This document shows, one piece after another, positions 13,561-37,107 of a stretch of 64,000 nucleotides of DNA. The translations under genes were made by a program, and so were the position numbers. The stretch comes from Flaccisagitta enflata (Eukaryota; Chaetognatha; Sagittoidea; Aphragmophora). Where the stretch lies: contig OZ231126.1 in the NCBI GenBank assembly GCA_965153355.1, positions 74,524,001 to 74,588,000 on the forward strand, in the 5' to 3' direction. The notes under the pieces were generated by a model, which saw only the letters and a list, made by a program, of their open reading frames with translations, was not told where the DNA came from and searched no databases. Numbering within the stretch: the stretch's first letter is position 1; every line of letters begins with the position of its first letter.

Positions 13561-14819
13561 TGTCCGGTGCATTGCCAGTTACTGGCCTTGCTTTACAATA
13601 TTGCTGTTTTTAGCTGATTTAAGAAGCTCCGTCCGTCTATCCGTCTGTCCAATTGTCCGACCAGAGGTCTCTGTGACCTATGGCTGTCATGCCCGAGCGA
13701 AAACGCCAGCCGAACCGCGTTTTGTCTGTTTATCTTGTTGTCTATGTGTCTGTCTGTCTCACCTCCAGCTTCAATTTTTCTAAGAATATCGTTGTCTGGA
13801 TAGGGACTTGCATTTTTGTTTTATGCTGATGCCTTGAAAACATTTTAGATCAGCAGTGGCACCTTTAAGTCCATATTTTTGTTTTATCTGAGTGTCAAAA
13901 CAACTGAACAACTAGAGGATGAGGGAACAGAATTACAAGACAAGCGAGCTCATTCATTCTATTACCAACATACCAAATGGCACTGTGTAATGTGTTGTTG
14001 TTGTTCTTTTTTCTCTCATTTGCAAAAAAATCTATTGAAAAAAGCTTTCGGGATTTGGGGGGCCAAGACCAGATTAAGAACAAGAAATAAAAAGACAAAA
14101 ATCAAAAAAGGAATGCTGACTGAGAAGGATCAAAAGAAAGTGTTCAGTGAAAAACTTCTTTTTGTGAATGTTTTCTTGTGCGATAGACTATAGTGTAAAA
14201 AAATGTTTCTTTGCCCTAAGTTAGGGCCCTTAATTAATGGAAGATACTCCACAATAGAAAAGTTTTTTGAAGACCACAAGGGTACAGCGATGGGGGCTTG
14301 GCAATGTGGCTTTGTAAGGGGGGCCCAACAGTAAGAGCATTGCAATGGGGGCCCCGGTAACAGGGGCCCGGTGACAGGGGCCCAAATGACAATAAGGCCT
14401 AATGTTAGGGGGGCCCAGTGATGGGTGTTAAGGGGGGGCCCCAGTACTTCTCTGCACGTCCCTGGTAGACGTAGTCGAAGAGATAAGAGCCGTAAGAAGC
14501 AAACAAAGGCGGATTCACAGGTGGGCAGGGGCCGTATTAAAGATGGGCAAGGGCTTTAAATGCTCTGAAACAAAGATTTCGACCAATTTTGCGTCGAACA
14601 AAATTCCGCGTCACGTCTGACGATGACCTGATCTCGGAGTGGTGCCAGCATCTTATTGAGGGATCGCCTCTCCGTTGAACTTAATTCAACTTCGCAGGTA
14701 GTCCCATTTGTCAACTCTCGGCATCTCAGACATCGGCGTTTGTTTTCTTTTCGCAAATATCATCCAGAGAGAAAACAATTCTGGTTACGCATTGTAAAAT
14801 AGTTGATGTCTAAAGAATC
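13557..14819. other. Spacer with a decayed tail and a G-rich minisatellite
   Basis: TTTTTAGCTGATTTAAGAAG at about 13608 followed by a TCCGTC run looks like an old hairpin tail (arms AGCT). At about 14275-14460 GGGGGCCC with short AT-rich spacers repeats imperfectly. A CpG-containing patch at 14560-14760 has a 66-codon minus frame but no family resemblance. Confidence 0.4.
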
Positions 14820-15038
14820 AACAAGGCCGGATACACGGCCATCAGTTGCGGACGGGTGGGCAGGGGCGGAAATGCAACTGTCCGCAACTAAAAATGTTCT
14901 AAAACGCTCATTTCCTCACTTTTCGACTCGTGTCCACGGACCGACAGACAGACCGACCGACCGACCGACGGACCGACGGACCGACCAACCGACGGACGGA
15001 CAAAGCCTCTTATAGAGTTGCGTGTCCGCAACTAAAAA
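14820..15038 (+). mobile_element. Hairpin-tail element, word AGTTGCGGAC
   Basis: A complete short copy. The head is AACAAGGCCGGATACACGGC, with AGTTGCGGAC ten bases later, then GGGTGGGCAGGGGC, a GACC/GACG run and the tail AGTTGCGTGTCCGCAACT plus AAAAA. The tail's right arm is the exact reverse complement of the head word. An extra GTCCGCAACTAAAAA at about 14880-14895 sits inside, as if a second tail had been captured. Confidence 0.85.
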
Positions 15039-15170
15039 GGCCGGATACACGGCTACCCCAGTCGCGTGCGAGTGGGCAGGAGCAGTGCTGGAGAAGGTCA
15101 TTAGAGCATTTAGGCACGAGCAGTAGGCTCAAAAAACTAAACAAGTGACGTGGGGTCACAATTTAGAAAT
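15037..15170 (+). mobile_element. Two truncated element heads in a row
   Basis: The previous copy's AAAAA runs straight into AAGGCCGGATACACGGC with word AGTCGCGTGC. A second-type head ACAAGTGACGTGGGGTCACA starts at about 15143. Neither has a tail. Confidence 0.7.
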
Positions 15171-16170
15171 GACAAGCAAAACAAGATTGATACCCCAAAT
15201 GAAAAATAGCATAATGACTGCATCTAAATTTTTGCTTTTAGTATCAAAGTTATTCTTTTTAAAAATTGAAGATTTTTTCATCCAATTTTACATCCCTACT
15301 GCAAAACCAAACACTTATCACATTTTCCTGCCTGATTTCAGCCCTATTTAATCATTGTGGTTAAAAATCAGGCTTCCGGCAGCACATAGAAGTGACTGAC
15401 ATAAGTGATCTTAAACAGTTTTTAAGGAGGAGAGACTCATAATGCATTTATGTATGAAAGTTGAAACAACATTGCCCTTATAAAAAGAGGCCAGAATTCT
15501 CCAATTAACAAAGGATAAAAGCCTTGCAAGCTTTCAATGGTGTTTACTCCGGATTGCTCACAACTATCCTTTACTACTGACAAAAAAAAAAAAAAAAAAA
15601 AAAACTTACCTAACAAAACAATAAGATTGACTGCATACCTCATTAGTATAGGGTTGGACAGGCCTATACTATTATGTATTAAACTTCTTTGGAAATGTTA
15701 AAAAACCCATATTGAAAGACTCACTGTTACTTAAAGTGGTAAAATTACATATATAACATATTTGAAAGGTTTTTTTAAAGATTATTTTTGAATAAAAAAG
15801 CCAACTAGTATACTGTCTACATACTTTTGCTCTAGATAGTAATTATGCTCCCTGACCAAAGTGAGAGACCCCATAGAGGTGGAATCTTGAAAACCCCATG
15901 AATTGGGCTGATTTTACCCCATGTGATAAGCCGGGTTATAGAGAAAAACTCAAAAATTGTCTTAACTGGACAAACTAATTAAAAATGTTTTCATTTGCCC
16001 TCCTGGTAGCAATGCTCTGAGCTGCTAAAGGGGGAGGGAGGGTGCTAGAGTTCTGGGAGTCCTCCCCTTGAATAACTCTTTGATCTGTAGTCATCAATTG
16101 GAAGTCTTATTTTCTTTATGTTTTTGGAAGTAGTACTAATTTGTTAATTGTATTTTGCTTCGGCTTTCAG
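15171..16170. other. AT-rich spacer or intron
   Basis: Contains an A homopolymer near 15580-15603. It ends in a good splice acceptor at 16170, so the right part is probably intron of the plus-strand gene that follows. Confidence 0.4.
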
Positions 16171-16411
16171 ATACGATTCTTCGTCCGACTCTGGCGTTGA
16201 GTCGGTCAAGCTCCATTTCACCAATCTGGCGGTAGTCTTCATAATGTTGTTCTTGTTTCTCGTCGTTGCCGTTTTCGTTTTCTGCCTTCATCGAATCGTT
16301 TGGAGGAAATTCAGAAGGAAGAAAAAGAGGAAGAATCAAGTTTACGAAGTTGACTCGAAGAAGGAACATGACGAGTGTGAACTCACAACATCAAAACCAG
16401 GACTAGTGCAG
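16171..16411 (+). CDS. Internal exon of a single-pass membrane protein, partial gene
   Basis: A frame of 80 codons is bounded by an acceptor (GGCTTTCAG before 16171) and a donor (GTGCAG followed by GTATTA at 16412). It begins YDSSSDSGVESVKLHF, then a hydrophobic span of about 22 residues from LAVVFIMLFLFLVV to CLH, then a strongly basic stop-transfer segment (RKFRRKKKRKN) and an acidic/polar tail. That is the pattern of a type I receptor or adhesion protein at its membrane crossing. Entry phase is 2 (only the last base of the first codon) and exit phase 0. I could not find its other exons or identify the family. A shorter frame on the other strand is likely a shadow. Confidence 0.55.
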
Positions 16412-16434
16412 GTATTAAGGAATCAGTGACGGCA

Positions 16435-16940
16435 AACAAGGCCCTTTTTGGGCAGCGGCCCCGAAGGGGTCGATGACCTATGCTTTCACACATATGGGGG
16501 ATTTTCTCCTCCTTCTCCTATGTCCCCCCCTCAAATCCCAGTCTCGAGGCCCAAATTCCAGTCTTGAGGCCCAAATCCCAGTCTTGAGGCCCAAATCCCA
16601 GCCTCAAGGCCCAAAATCTTGCCTCAAGGCCTAAATCCTAGCCTGGAGGCCCAGATTTCAGCCGTGAAGCCCAATGTTCAGTCTCAAGGTCAAAATCTCA
16701 GCCAAGAGGCCCAGATCCCGGCCTTGAGGCCCAAATCTCAGCCTCCAGCCTTGGGGCTAGGATTTGGGCCTTGAGGCTGGGATTTGGGTCTCAAGACTGG
16801 GATTTGGGCCTTAAGACTGGAATTTGGGCCTCGAGACTGGGATTTGAGGGGGAGGGACGGAGGAGGAGGAGGAGGAGGAGAAAATCCCCCATATGTGTGA
16901 AAGCATAGGTCATCGACCCCTTCGGGGCCGCTGCCCTGCT
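16435..16940. mobile_element. GGGCAGCGGCC-family element with long inverted ends
   Basis: 16446-16515 and 16879-16935 are near-perfect inverted copies. Landmarks are GGCAGCGGCCCCGAAGGGG, TCGATGACCTATGC and CACATATGGGGGATTTT. The roughly 360-bp interior is a 20-21 bp minisatellite (AGGCCCAAATCCCAGTCTTG), itself partly inverted about a centre near 16745. Relatives are at 2961 and 38360. Confidence 0.85.
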
Positions 16941-17018
16941 CCCCCCTCAACTTCAACCACAACCAACTTAGGCAGGGCACGGGTACCGCTGACCATCTAA
17001 CGCTTTTGCGACTATTCA

Positions 17019-17150
17019 TTTTTAGGTGCGACAAAGCACCTCTATAACTGGCTGTGTCCGTTGGTTGGTCTGTCGGATGGTCTGTCGGTCGGGTAACGCA
17101 TTCGTTTGACGATCCACACGTCGCACCTTATTGGCCTACTTGGCCTTGTT
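17019..17150 (-). mobile_element. Short hairpin-tail element, word AGGTGCGAC
   Basis: On minus the head is AACAAGGCC (17150) followed by AGTAGGCCAATA and the word AGGTGCGAC. The tail at 17041-17019 is AGGTGC-TTTGTC-GCACCT plus AAAAA. The stem word is unrelated to the common AGTCGCG, yet head and tail agree. A GGTCTGTC-type run lies next to the tail. Confidence 0.75.
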
Positions 17151-17192
17151 TCTTTTCAATTTGGGATATTGTTTCAATCGTCGTATATGATA

Positions 17193-18131
17193 CAGTTGAA
17201 CCCCGCTCTAACGGATTTCAAAGGACCAATTAAATCTGTTATAGCTAGAATTCTGTTATAGTCAATATAGTACAGGGTGTTTCAAGTGAGTTGTAACATA
17301 AAGAATCGACATATCTTTGCTTCTAGGAACTCAAATTAATTTCTGAAAAAAGATCTAAAAAGATCTTGGTCTGCAGTTTTAGCATGCAAAATTTCATGTT
17401 AATGGGACTACTAATCTAGATGCCACATATCTTTGAAGAACATAAGTGATTTCTGACCTCATCCATTTCTATTTTTGACTCCTTTTTGTATTTTAGAGTA
17501 GTTGTCTGTAATTGTGTGCCATGTTTCATCAAATTGAGCTTGAACCGTGAGATTGGTCTCAAATTACAGATTATTTGTCATAGATTCTAGATCTCCTAAA
17601 AAATTTGGAAGTTTTTCACTATTTGCGACTGTTTTGATTGATCTTTCTGAAAATTGCAATCAAAACCTTGATGAGGTTTGACCAAAATCATTAAAAAAAT
17701 CTTTAAATGTTCAAAGTTTCCCTGATTTCAAAGCAGTTGAGCAATCTATGTTCAAATATCTTTCATTTGAGACCAATCCCAGGATTCTAGCTCAATTGCT
17801 TTAAAAATGGCAAGCAGTTAACGTAAGCAACTTCTAATTATATTTATAAAAAAGATGATTTCTCACCAAGTATGGCTGTTCTTTTGATTTTTTACTGACA
17901 CACATGTATCAATTAATAAAACTTGAGATTTGGTATGAAAAAACTGCAGACCAAGATCTTTTTAGATCTTTTTTTAAAAATTAATTTGAGTTCCTAGAAG
18001 CAAAGATATGTCGATTCTTTATGTTACAACTCACTTGAAACACCCTGTAAATAAGAAGAAACAAATTTAATTTGAATCTATTATAAGCGGAATTCCATTG
18101 GAAGCGGTTTCGTTAGAGCGGGATTCCACTG
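17193..18131. mobile_element. pogo/Tigger-like inverted-repeat element, interrupted
   Basis: The left end CAGTTGAACCCCGCTCTAAC follows TA at 17191. The right end, inverted, is CAGTGGAATCCCGCTCTAAC, ending at 18131. The CAGTNGAANCCCGCTCTAAC end style is that of pogo-like Tc1/mariner elements (known families, from memory). The right TA is not preserved. It is split by a younger element at 17273-18047. No transposase is left. Confidence 0.7.
17273..18047. mobile_element. TA-flanked inverted-repeat element nested in the pogo-like copy
   Basis: Flanked by TA at 17271-17272 and 18048-18049. The ends are CAGGGTGTTTCAAGTGAGTT and its inverse. The inverted arms extend at least 110 bp with few differences. 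The 775-bp element has no transposase and is a MITE of Tc1/mariner type. Confidence 0.85.
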
Positions 18132-18480
18132 TCTGTGCTAACCGCATAAATGTTTGATTTAAAACATTAAGTAAATTAGGATTTATCTAGATAAAAATGA
18201 ACTCTATGAGCGAAATCTGGCAAGTATTTTGACCAGTCAAAGCAGAGTACAAGAAAAAATTGATGTCATCACTAATCTGGGTTGTGTAGCGTCATCGCTC
18301 CTCCTCTCTCGCTGCTAATTTTTTCAATTGGTCCCATAAAAAAAAAGTTAATCAACTTTGATGTGAAACTCTTCATTTATTCAAATATGAAAAATAAAGA
18401 GTTACAATCATTTTTGTGGTCAAATATCACGAAATAACGGAAATAAATGAGACAAAATAATCAACTGTTGTCAATTGGAA
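18132..18480. other. Short spacer downstream of actin
   Basis: AT-rich and contains candidate actin polyadenylation signals. No other feature is seen. Confidence 0.5.
18376..18381 (-). terminator. Candidate actin polyadenylation signal (distal)
   Basis: AATAAA on the minus strand, about 125 nt past the actin stop. This is a more usual distance than the proximal one. Confidence 0.4.
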
Positions 18481-18487
18481 CAATATT

Positions 18488-18493
18488 TTTATT
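18488..18493 (-). terminator. Candidate actin polyadenylation signal (proximal)
   Basis: AATAAA on the minus strand, 13 nt past the actin stop codon. It is possible, but gives a very short 3' UTR. Confidence 0.3.
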
Positions 18494-18506
18494 CTGCGAG
18501 TTTGAT

Positions 18507-31705
<13,199 letters not shown>

Positions 31706-31835
31706 TTTGATGGTTTAAAAGGTTTGTTTGGTTGTTGAGTTCAAAGACTTCGTCGACTCCGGACTGTCTCTCTCTCAGACTGTCTCAGACTGTCTCTCTC
31801 TCTCAGATCTGAACTCTGCCTACAAAATCGCCGCT

Positions 31836-31844
31836 GCTTTTATA
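31836..31844 (-). promoter_or_regulatory. Actin TATA box
   Basis: TATAAAAGC on the minus strand, about 131 bp upstream of the actin ATG, predicts initiation near 31810 and a 5' UTR of about 100 nt. No full SRF-type CC(A/T)6GG box was found next to it. Confidence 0.65.
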
Positions 31845-31950
31845 CTTGCCCATTGCGAAGAAGAGGAAGAGGACGAAGACCTGCCGAGTGGGGGAAAAAA
31901 GTCGTACCGTCCAGATCCTCCCCCCCCCCCCCGCCCCTCATTCTCACGAC

Positions 31951-32666
<716 letters not shown>

Positions 32667-32731
<65 letters not shown>
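32667..32731. repeat. (CT)n microsatellite
   Basis: About 32 units. Confidence 0.97.
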
Positions 32732-32734
<3 letters not shown>

Positions 32735-33971
32735 CCCATCCCCCTTGCCCGCGATCTCACCTTTGTGAAGATATTATATTACCTGTCGTTAAAAAGTCGC
32801 TTTTTGTAACGACTTCTGTTTTTTTTCTGTCCCTTTTTTTTTCTTATAATTTCTCTCATATTTCAAACGACTACTCGCGCTTATTTTTTGCCTTAATTGG
32901 TCATCCTGATCGCGGCTTAATAGCCGAGTCGAAATCGCGATGGGTCAGTCTTTGATGACTGACAGATTATTCGTTTAAACTTTACAGTCAGGTCCACCCG
33001 GCTTCATAAAAGTCAATTTCGTTCGTCAACGTAGCAGTAACTGTGGCGTACGCAATTCAATAAACCAATAATTGAAGCTTTAAATCATAATTCATCACTG
33101 TATCATTCGCTCTGTCAGTCCAGGACGCTTTCCAGCGGACACGCGACATTGGGGGCTTCGTTCGTCCTGCTGTCGGTCAGTTGGTTTGTCGGTTCATCGG
33201 TGACGCTGGAGTTGTAAGTGTAAAAACAGTTGTTGCCCCACATCCCCTCCGGAATGCCAAAGAGGGCTCCTATCATATCGGATTCACTGTCCCCGCCCAT
33301 CGGTATGATAGGTGGAACAACATCCCTCACTATACCCAAACTAAAACAAATGGAAGAGGGCCTCGTGAGCCCTTACTGACTAGTTACTACGCGCATCACT
33401 CCTGCTTGGGCCAGCCTTGTTTTCTTCGGATTCGATATTTTCAAATTGGTCATGCTGACTCATGCAAATCTACGACTGTTTAAGTCCGTTCGTCCCCTGT
33501 TCGCCGTCGAACAACGGATAGAAGGGCGCAGAAGCATTATCCGATAAAGACGTTTTTCAACAAACGCCAATTTGAGAATCATACAGGCAGATTTCCGTTA
33601 CTCGCGGGTCCGTTATAGTGGGCTCTAACTGTTACTACTGAAACATCAAGGAAACTCTAGAATTAATGGGGTGGATAAGATTTACGAGTTACAGATAGAA
33701 TTTCAGTCCTTCTCAATTAAAGAATAGAAAAGAAATTGTTGATTCTTAAAGAATTGTTTCGAATCTCTTGGATCCGGTATTGCAGGCGGTAGCTGTAGTT
33801 TGTTTTTCATTCGCACACCTTTGATTTTGCTTGACTTTTTTTCTAACATACTATCATCATGACGGTGAGACAAGATATCACTACAAGAAACTAAAGACCG
33901 CCTGTCAATCACCATACATCAATCACTTATGTCACAGTGCAAACGAAGACAAAATGTAACGAGTCAACACA
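32732..33971. other. Spacer with decayed repeat copies
   Basis: About 33125-33425 looks like an old minus-strand hairpin-tail element (GCGGACACGCGAC beside a TCGTTCGTCC run; CCTTGTT at the right). CGTTATAGTGGGCTCTAACTG at about 33612 resembles pogo-type ends. No gene. Confidence 0.4.
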
Positions 33972-34399
33972 TTTTTAGTCGTGTGCACGCGACTCTACAC
34001 CTCGCTTTGTCGGTCCATCCGTCCATCCGTCCGTCCGTCCATCTGTCCGTCCGTCCGTCCATCGGTCCGTCCGTCCGTCCGTCCGTCCGTCACACTTTTA
34101 TGATATAACGTAAACTCTTAAGTCATTCTAGGTCATTTAAAGGCATTGATGGTTATTCCAAGTCATTCTGAGTCTTTCTGAGTCATTCTAGGTCATTTTA
34201 AGTCATTTTTAGTCATTTTTGGTCATTAGGGTCATTAGTCATTAAAAGTCTTTTTTGGTTATTTTAAGTCACTCTAAGTCACTCTAAGTCATTCTAAGTC
34301 ATTCTAAGTCATTCTAAGTCATTCTAAGTCATTCTAGGTCATTCTAAGTCATTCAAAGTCTGTAAGTCTTGCACGGGACTTATAGGTGTTGGCCTTGTT
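33972..34399 (-). mobile_element. Satellite-bearing hairpin-tail element, short copy
   Basis: On minus the head is AACAAGGCCAACACCTATAA with the GTCCCGTGCA word, the interior AGAATGACTTAGAATGACTT satellite, a GGACGGAC run, and the tail AGTCGCGTGCACACGACT. It is a 428-bp version of the 21907 and 49395 elements. Confidence 0.8.
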
Positions 34400-34438
34400 T
34401 TAACAATTTCTGATATGCATCAAATGATGATTTTTTTT

Positions 34439-34645
34439 ACAAGGCCGGATACATGGCTACCCTAGTCGCATGTGGGTGGGCAGGAGCAGTGCTGGAGAAG
34501 GTCACTGGGTCATCTGGGCAGAAGCCATATGCTCAAAAAGCTCAAAAACGCCAAAAAAGTAAAAAAAGGGACCGACCAACCAACCGACCGACCGACCGAC
34601 AGACCAACATAGCGGGGTGTAGATTCGCGTAGCACGCGACTAAAA
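34439..34645 (+). mobile_element. Hairpin-tail element, complete
   Basis: ACAAGGCCGGATACATGGC head, AGTCGCATGTGGG, CAGGAGCAGTGCTGGAG, GACC/GACA run, and a decayed tail TTCGCGTAGCACGCGACT with AAAA. Confidence 0.8.
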
Positions 34646-35448
34646 TTAGGTTTATTCATTTTTATTAATAATATTTTTGCATGAAAGATAATTGATATCT
34701 GACTTAAATGTAAGAAAAATGAAGATAGATAATGCAAAAATTGTGGATATATAAAAAAAATTTGATTTTGCAACCTGAATTGTCTTTTGTGAAATTCTAA
34801 GCTGGCTTTTAATTTGATAAATTTGTATTTCCATATACTTAGCCTCATTCTAAAAACATAAAGAAATAGGGCTGTTTTTAGAAATGCAAAAATTTGCATC
34901 TGGAGACAGTCTTAGAATTTCACGTTACTGCATCTTAAATTCTTGCAACTGTATTTCTCTGTCTCTCATCAATGCAATATCAAATTTGTTGGTTTATTTT
35001 TATTTTTAAGCATTGTGTTCGATAATAATAAAAGTAAAAAAACAAAGTATATTTTAACTTGTTTTAATTTACAAGAAAAGCAGGTTATGAATATGTATGG
35101 TTGTCTTATTTTACCTTCGTTTGCACTGTGACTTATTGACAAAAAAACGAAAGGCAATCTTCCTGTATTGGTGTCTGCTTTAAAGATCGCCTTGGGGATG
35201 GTAAAAAAATGGTGGGGCATAGGGGAGACAGAGAGAGTATGAAAGACGTGTGTGCATCGGTGTGGGAGAGCAAATAGCTCAGGGTCATCCAGACCATTTT
35301 CAAGCCCGAATAATCTGTTTTGCTTTTTGCACTTACTATGCCTGATACTTATTTTTACGTTCAAATTTGCCCTTTTTTTAACTTATTTTCTCTTTATTTT
35401 TTCTTTTTCTTTTCTCCGTCTCCTTTCCTTCCATTTTTTTCCACTAGT
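34646..35448. other. AT-rich spacer, possibly intron
   Basis: Ends in a strong plus-strand acceptor (CATTTTTTTCCACTAG at 35448). Nothing else recognised. Confidence 0.4.
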
Positions 35449-35591
35449 CTGAGCTCGTCGAACTTCCCAGCCTGACGGACAGGGACATCATTGGATGTCC
35501 TAGATGTCCCTTGGCCTTGTCCTACATCGATGCGTGTTTGTGTGGTGGCCTAAGTTTTATCTGTGGGGAATGGGAAGGGTCAGTGGTGTAG
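35449..35591 (+). CDS. Candidate 3'-terminal exon, unidentified
   Basis: After the acceptor, one frame reads SELVELPSLTDRDIIGCPRC, then PLALSYIDACLCGG and a TAG stop near 35591. It has a CPRC pair and further cysteines, but no family was recognised and no upstream exon was found. It could be chance. Confidence 0.25.
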
Positions 35592-35639
35592 AAAGGTATT
35601 TGGATGGGGAGAAGCATGGAGGCAACTTTTTCTCTTACG

Positions 35640-35806
35640 TTTTTAGTTGCGGACACGCAACTCTATAAGAAGCTTTGTCCGTCCGTCCGTCCGTCCGTCC
35701 GTTGGTCCGTTGGTCCGGGGTCATCGTGTTGAAAAGTGGGAAAACCCGCATTTCCGCCCCGGCCCACCCGTCCGCAACTGGTATCGGCCGTGTATCCGGC
35801 CTTGTT
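35640..35806 (-). mobile_element. Hairpin-tail element, word AGTTGCGGAC
   Basis: On minus: AACAAGGCCGGATACACGGC head, AGTTGCGGAC, GGGTGGGC, a run of GGACGGAC, tail AGTTGCGTGTCCGCAACT, AAAAA. Head and tail words agree exactly. Confidence 0.88.
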
Positions 35807-35889
35807 TTAGGAAGTTGATGTTTTTTCGCGCCAAACAAGCCTATGCATGAAATCAACAGCTAAGAAAGAGTTAATTCTCGTCTTTCAGA

Positions 35890-36050
35890 AGAAGAAGCAG
35901 AAGAACAGAAGTAGACAAAGAAGAAGAAGAAGAAAAAGAAGAAGAAGAAAAAGAAGAAAAAGAATAAGAAAAAGAAAAAGAAGAAGAAAGAAAATGAGGA
36001 GGAAGAAGAAGAAGAGAGAGAAGGAGGAGGAAGAAGAAGAAGCAAGAAAA
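35890..36050. repeat. (GAA)n-type purine-rich tract
   Basis: AAGAAGAAG with AAAG variants. The frames are artefacts. Confidence 0.93.
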
Positions 36051-36075
36051 TGAGGGAGAAGATAGAGAAAAGAAA

Positions 36076-36343
36076 AACAAGGCCATGTAGGCCAACGATG
36101 CGTCTTCTTGGAATGAATATTTTGTTTGTTTTTTTTGAATGGATGATTTTTTATCAATGAATATTGTTTCTGAATGAATGAATGATTCAATGAATGAATA
36201 ATTCAATCTTTGCTACTTTTACTTAGTTGGTACAAATTTTCTGATGAAAAAATGCAAGATTCTGATGCGTTACCCAACAGACCAACCAACAAACCAACCA
36301 ATGGACACAGCCTATCATAGAGATGCGAGGACGCATCTGAAAA
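36076..36343 (+). mobile_element. Hairpin-tail element, word GATGCGTC
   Basis: The head is AACAAGGCCATGTAGGCCAA followed by CGATGCGTC. The tail is AGATGCG-AGGA-CGCATCT then GAAAA. Both tail arms and the head carry the same rare word. Interior has TGAA-type repeats and CCAACAAACCAACC. Confidence 0.78.
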
Positions 36344-36926
36344 TAGGGAACATGGTTATACTTCTATCCTCACTCACAAGCTCACTGTCTTTACTCCCTT
36401 CAACCTTTAAAACTGGTTAAGCGCCTCCTAGTCCTACAGTCCTAACACCATTCAATTCCAACAATTTCTTGGCGGGATAGCTCCCCCACATCTAAAAATG
36501 CCCCCGGAAGGTAATCTGTAAGGTTTCCATGGTATGCGCTACATAGGCTCGAATTGCATTCCATTTGTTAAACTTGAAGCTTGAAGCTGGAAGTTAGGAC
36601 TTTGAACAATCCTCATAAACGTTCTTTAAGTTGTATCTTAAACTTGATAATTGTTATATTTCTTTTTTTGATATAATGCCTGATTTCATAGGCAAACTAA
36701 GAAAAGAAGTTATTTTTAAAGATAAACAACCTATATTTCTGAAAATTTTGAAATTAAATTCATTTTTAGATAAGAAACTTGAATAAGATTGTTTTTCGAA
36801 AATGGCCGAAGCTGAATCTTAGCCTGGGCATTCTCTTATTTTGTTCTTAAAATTTCGGCAAATCTGAGGCTCATGTCTTTTATAAACTGGTCTCTTATAA
36901 AAAAAAGTGTACTCGGAGGGAAAGAA
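36344..36926. other. AT-rich spacer
   Basis: No gene or repeat recognised. Confidence 0.4.
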
Positions 36927-37107
36927 AACAAGGCCGGATACACGGCTACCGAAGTCGCGTGCGGGTGGGCAGGGGCCATTTTTGAGGTCACCAGACCATT
37001 TGGGCAAGAGCAGTGAGGTCAAAGAAATAAAATCATAAAAAAAAGTAAAGCGTGACGGACCAACCGACCGACCGACGGACAAAGCGGGTTGTAGAGTCGC
37101 GTGCACG

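Noticed and set aside
14556-14756. 66-codon minus frame in a CpG-containing patch
   Set aside because: No motif, weak splice context and no neighbouring exon.
35860-36206. Frames in the GAA tract
   Set aside because: Low-complexity Ser/Phe or Lys/Arg/Glu only.
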